From positions 307,261 through 371,260 of the forward strand of contig NZ_JAIJZW010000004.1 of the NCBI RefSeq assembly GCF_019753765.1: a stretch of DNA of 64,000 nt, read 5' to 3'. This stretch comes from Microbacterium marinilacus. GTDB taxonomy: Bacteria > Actinomycetota > Actinomycetes > Actinomycetales > Microbacteriaceae. Shown here piece after piece: positions 62,186 through 64,000 of the stretch. The translations under genes were made by a program, and so were the position numbers. The notes beneath the pieces were generated by a model. The model had not been told where the DNA came from. It was given only the letters and a program-made list of their open reading frames with translations, and did no database searches. The stretch's first letter is position 1. Every line of letters begins with the position of its first letter.

Positions 62186-63760
62186 TCACCCGCGGGGTTG
62201 ACAGGTGCAACCGAACCCGATGTCCCCCAGCCTGTCGGCGCTAATCTTGCCGCACCGCCGGCACCGCGTGAGATGGGGGTCGCCGCCGTAGGAGGGCGCG
62301 GTCAGAGGCCCGAGATAGTCGAACCCGTTGGCTTCCGCGTGGGCTCGTGCTTCCTCAAATGAGACAGGCGTGAGGTACGCCCACTCCCCCTGCAAACGGC
62401 GACCCTCAGCAGCCCAGTTGCGCCAGTAACAGGCTCGGCACGTGGGCTCTGAATACTGGTTCTTGTCCAGCGTGTAGGCGAAGCGGTAGTGCGCCTCGAC
62501 ACCGCAAGCGACGCACTCAGTCAGCTGCCAATCGTCGGGATGGGTGAAGGACTCTAGCGCTCGCAGGCCCCCGGTGAGCTGAATCTCCGCGACGTGCGCC
62601 GAGCACCACGTGGGCTTCGTGCGCGTCTTGAACGCCGCCACAGCATCGCACCCTTCCACCGAGCAAACCTGATCGGTGGGGATGGGCTCGCGTCGAAGCG
62701 GGCGAGGAGGCTTGACAGGCTTCGCCTCGGAACGTGCTGCGGTGCTGTCTTCGCGGGTCACTGCGGCAGATGCGCCAGCCGCATCGACCGCGCTGCGGTC
62801 AGTCCGGAGAAGAACCTCAACTCCATCCAGAGTGTTGCCGTCAAGGCATCGGAGGAAGTCGTCTTCCGTCATCACCTCGATCTCTTGGCCTTTGTCTTGC
62901 AACTCGAACGCTCGGCGCGCCTTGCCCGTGAGGCTCGACCCTGGCCGCAGGACAGCAGGGTTGATGTCGCCGACGACGAGGACGTTGGTTCGCTTCGTCG
63001 TGTTCTCCTCGGGAGTAGCCCCGAGCCTCGCGCACTCTTGTCGAGCCATGTCGCGTGTCATCGACAGCAACGCGCCCGTGAAGACGACAACACGACCGTA
63101 GAGGTACCCCTCAGGATCAGCGTCCGAGTTCACCTCGATGGGAGTGAACGCGCGACCACTTCCACCCCCGGTTGCGACGCTGCCCTTGTAGATTCCGCGC
63201 CCCATGGTGCCGAGCGCGACGCCCACCGACTCAGCAAGACCTCCGATGTCGGCGGTGTGCTGTGTTTGAGTGAGCCTTCGTACGATCTCAACCACCGCCC
63301 GAGCATCAGCCAACGCATCGTGGTGTGCTTCTAGCTCGTACCCGAGAGACTCTGCCACGAACGGCAGGCGGTAGCTTGGCAGTGAGAGGGCGCGGCGAGC
63401 GAGAACCAGCGTGCACAGGAACTTCAGTTCGGGCCACTCGATGTTGTCGACAGCGCAGGCATACCGGATCACGCCCGTGTCGAAGGCCGCGTTGTGCGCG
63501 ACCACGACATCGTCGCCGATGAAGCTCACAATGTGCGGAAGAATCTCGCTCCACCGAGGCGCATCAGCGACCATGTCCGCAGTGATGCCGTGGATCGACG
63601 TGTTCCACCCGTCAAACCAATCAGCACCGATCGGAGGACGGATCAACCAATGACGCTCGTCAACAACCTGGCCATCGCGCACACGCACCAGCCCAACAGA
63701 GCATGGCGAGCCCCGGTAGGAGTTGGCAGTCTCAAAGTCGATCGCGATGAAATCAAGCAT
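62186..63760 (-). CDS. DnaQ-type 3'-5' exonuclease fused to BRCT and zinc-finger domains
   Basis: 524 aa. Residues 1-170: DEDDh exonuclease with AIDFETA (D8, E10), HNAAFD (D94) and HHDALADA (H147, D152), all intact. About 219-307: a BRCT domain (VVVFTGALLSMTRDMARQECA, GATPEENTTKRTNVLVVGD). Then a basic/Pro linker and three Cys groups that look like zinc sites: C366/C371 with C386-x2-H389; C416-x2-C419 with C441-x2-C444; C500-x2-C503 with C518/C520. The combination suggests DNA repair, or nuclease work of a mobile or defence element. Lower GC than the core genes; stands between an IS fragment and the aconitase tail. Confidence 0.85.
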   Translation of the reverse strand: MLDFIAIDFETANSYRGSPCSVGLVRVRDGQVVDERHWLIRPPIGADWFDGWNTSIHGITADMVADAPRWSEILPHIVSFIGDDVVVAHNAAFDTGVIRYACAVDNIEWPELKFLCTLVLARRALSLPSYRLPFVAESLGYELEAHHDALADARAVVEIVRRLTQTQHTADIGGLAESVGVALGTMGRGIYKGSVATGGGSGRAFTPIEVNSDADPEGYLYGRVVVFTGALLSMTRDMARQECARLGATPEENTTKRTNVLVVGDINPAVLRPGSSLTGKARRAFELQDKGQEIEVMTEDDFLRCLDGNTLDGVEVLLRTDRSAVDAAGASAAVTREDSTAARSEAKPVKPPRPLRREPIPTDQVCSVEGCDAVAAFKTRTKPTWCSAHVAEIQLTGGLRALESFTHPDDWQLTECVACGVEAHYRFAYTLDKNQYSEPTCRACYWRNWAAEGRRLQGEWAYLTPVSFEEARAHAEANGFDYLGPLTAPSYGGDPHLTRCRRCGKISADRLGDIGFGCTCQPRG

Positions 63761-63873
63761 CCGTCACACCCCAAGTCACTCGGTCAGACGAATCTTGGTG
63801 ATGAATCCCGTCTGCGCTGAAGGCTCCAAGCACGACCATAGCGTCCGATGCAATCTCGTGGATGGACGATGAC
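63761..63873. other. Upstream region of the exonuclease gene
   Basis: 113 bp between the exonuclease ATG and the IS end. TTGGGGTG just before the ATG may act as ribosome site; no promoter is convincing. Confidence 0.4.
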
Positions 63874-64000
63874 TGAATCGGCCTGGTTTTCGTTCCTATC
63901 CGGTTGTCTGTCCGGCGGTGGCCGGGTTGGCTGATTCAAGGGCAGCGTAGTACTCGGTCTCGGTCTCGATCGGGGTGCGCATGTCGAGTTCGCCGTGGAG
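63874..64000 (-). mobile_element. Right end of an IS3-type insertion sequence, cut by window edge
   Basis: Begins TGAATCGGCCTGGTTTTCG, a TG-starting terminal inverted repeat typical of IS3-family ends, 22 bp beyond the transposase stop. The rest of the element lies outside the window. A 3-bp GAC (63871-63873) could be part of the target duplication. Confidence 0.6.
63896..64000 (-). CDS. IS3-family transposase (OrfB), C-terminal fragment
   Basis: 34 codons visible, ending at TAG 63896-63898; the rest is beyond the window. LHGELDMRTPIETETEYYAA matches the conserved end of the IS3-type DDE integrase domain (R-x-LHGxLGxxxPxExExxYY). Too short to say whether the copy is intact. Confidence 0.7.
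   Translation of the reverse strand, partial: LHGELDMRTPIETETEYYAALESANPATAGQTTG

Overview
The window is a high-GC actinobacterial chromosome segment, most likely Microbacteriaceae and Microbacterium-like. The evidence is the base composition, GTG/ATG starts with 4-bp stop/start overlaps, many TANNNT-6/7-nt-start leaderless promoters, and actinobacterial gene blocks (carAB-pyrF-gmk-rpoZ, nusB-efp-aroBKCE-mltG-ruvX-alaS, yebC-ruvCAB-yajC-secDF-rel, DUF3000-rnd, pdxST with a MocR regulator). Most of it is vertically inherited housekeeping DNA. No rRNA, CRISPR array or complete mobile element was seen.

Layout. 1-9.9 kb, minus strand: pyrR-pyrB-pyrC-membrane protein-carA-carB-pyrF-gmk-rpoZ, a single pyrimidine/GMP transcription unit with a PyrR-type RNA site before pyrR. 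Its guanylate kinase carries an N-terminal mIHF-like domain. 10.1-12.3 kb: a small accessory insert (GNAT-NTF2 fusion, small HTH-like protein, secreted Cys-rich protein) separating pyrR from nusB, with an imperfect direct repeat at its edges. 12.4-24.5 kb, minus: nusB, efp, the shikimate genes aroB-K-C-E, mltG, ruvX, alaS, a small membrane protein, rpsD and rarA. 24.6-27.3 kb, plus: a small membrane protein, a DUF349 protein and an AbiEi-antitoxin-like protein. 27.3-36.8 kb, minus: rel, secF, secD, yajC, ruvB, ruvA, ruvC, a phosphotransferase and yebC. 36.9-42.6 kb: L,D-transpeptidase and a vitamin B6 cluster (pdxY, DUF2510 protein, pdxT, pdxS, divergent pdxR with a striking double operator). 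42.6-47.4 kb: HIT protein, thrS, XRE regulator/SDR divergent pair, ankyrin protein. 47.4-48.4 kb: five tRNA genes (Gly-GCC twice, Val-GAC, Cys-GCA, Val-CAC). 48.4-59.7 kb: PemK/MazF-like toxin, amt, zapE, rhodanese-sufE, alpha/beta hydrolase, DUF3000-rnd, and a thiolase-FadB beta-oxidation pair. 59.8-61.7 kb: dxs.

The right end (about 61.9-64 kb) looks foreign. Next to dxs lies only the last few codons of what appears to be an aconitase gene with its terminator hairpin. Beyond that are a long perfect-stem inverted repeat, a DnaQ-type exonuclease-BRCT-zinc-finger fusion, and the 3' end of an IS3-type transposase cut by the window edge. This is the best candidate for the edge of an integrated element.

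How the genes work together: the left block makes UMP and GDP from glutamine, bicarbonate and aspartate under PyrR control. The aro block feeds chorismate. The yajC-secDF, ruv and rel genes cover protein export, recombination and the stringent response. The pdx genes provide de novo PLP synthesis plus salvage, probably both sensed by PdxR.
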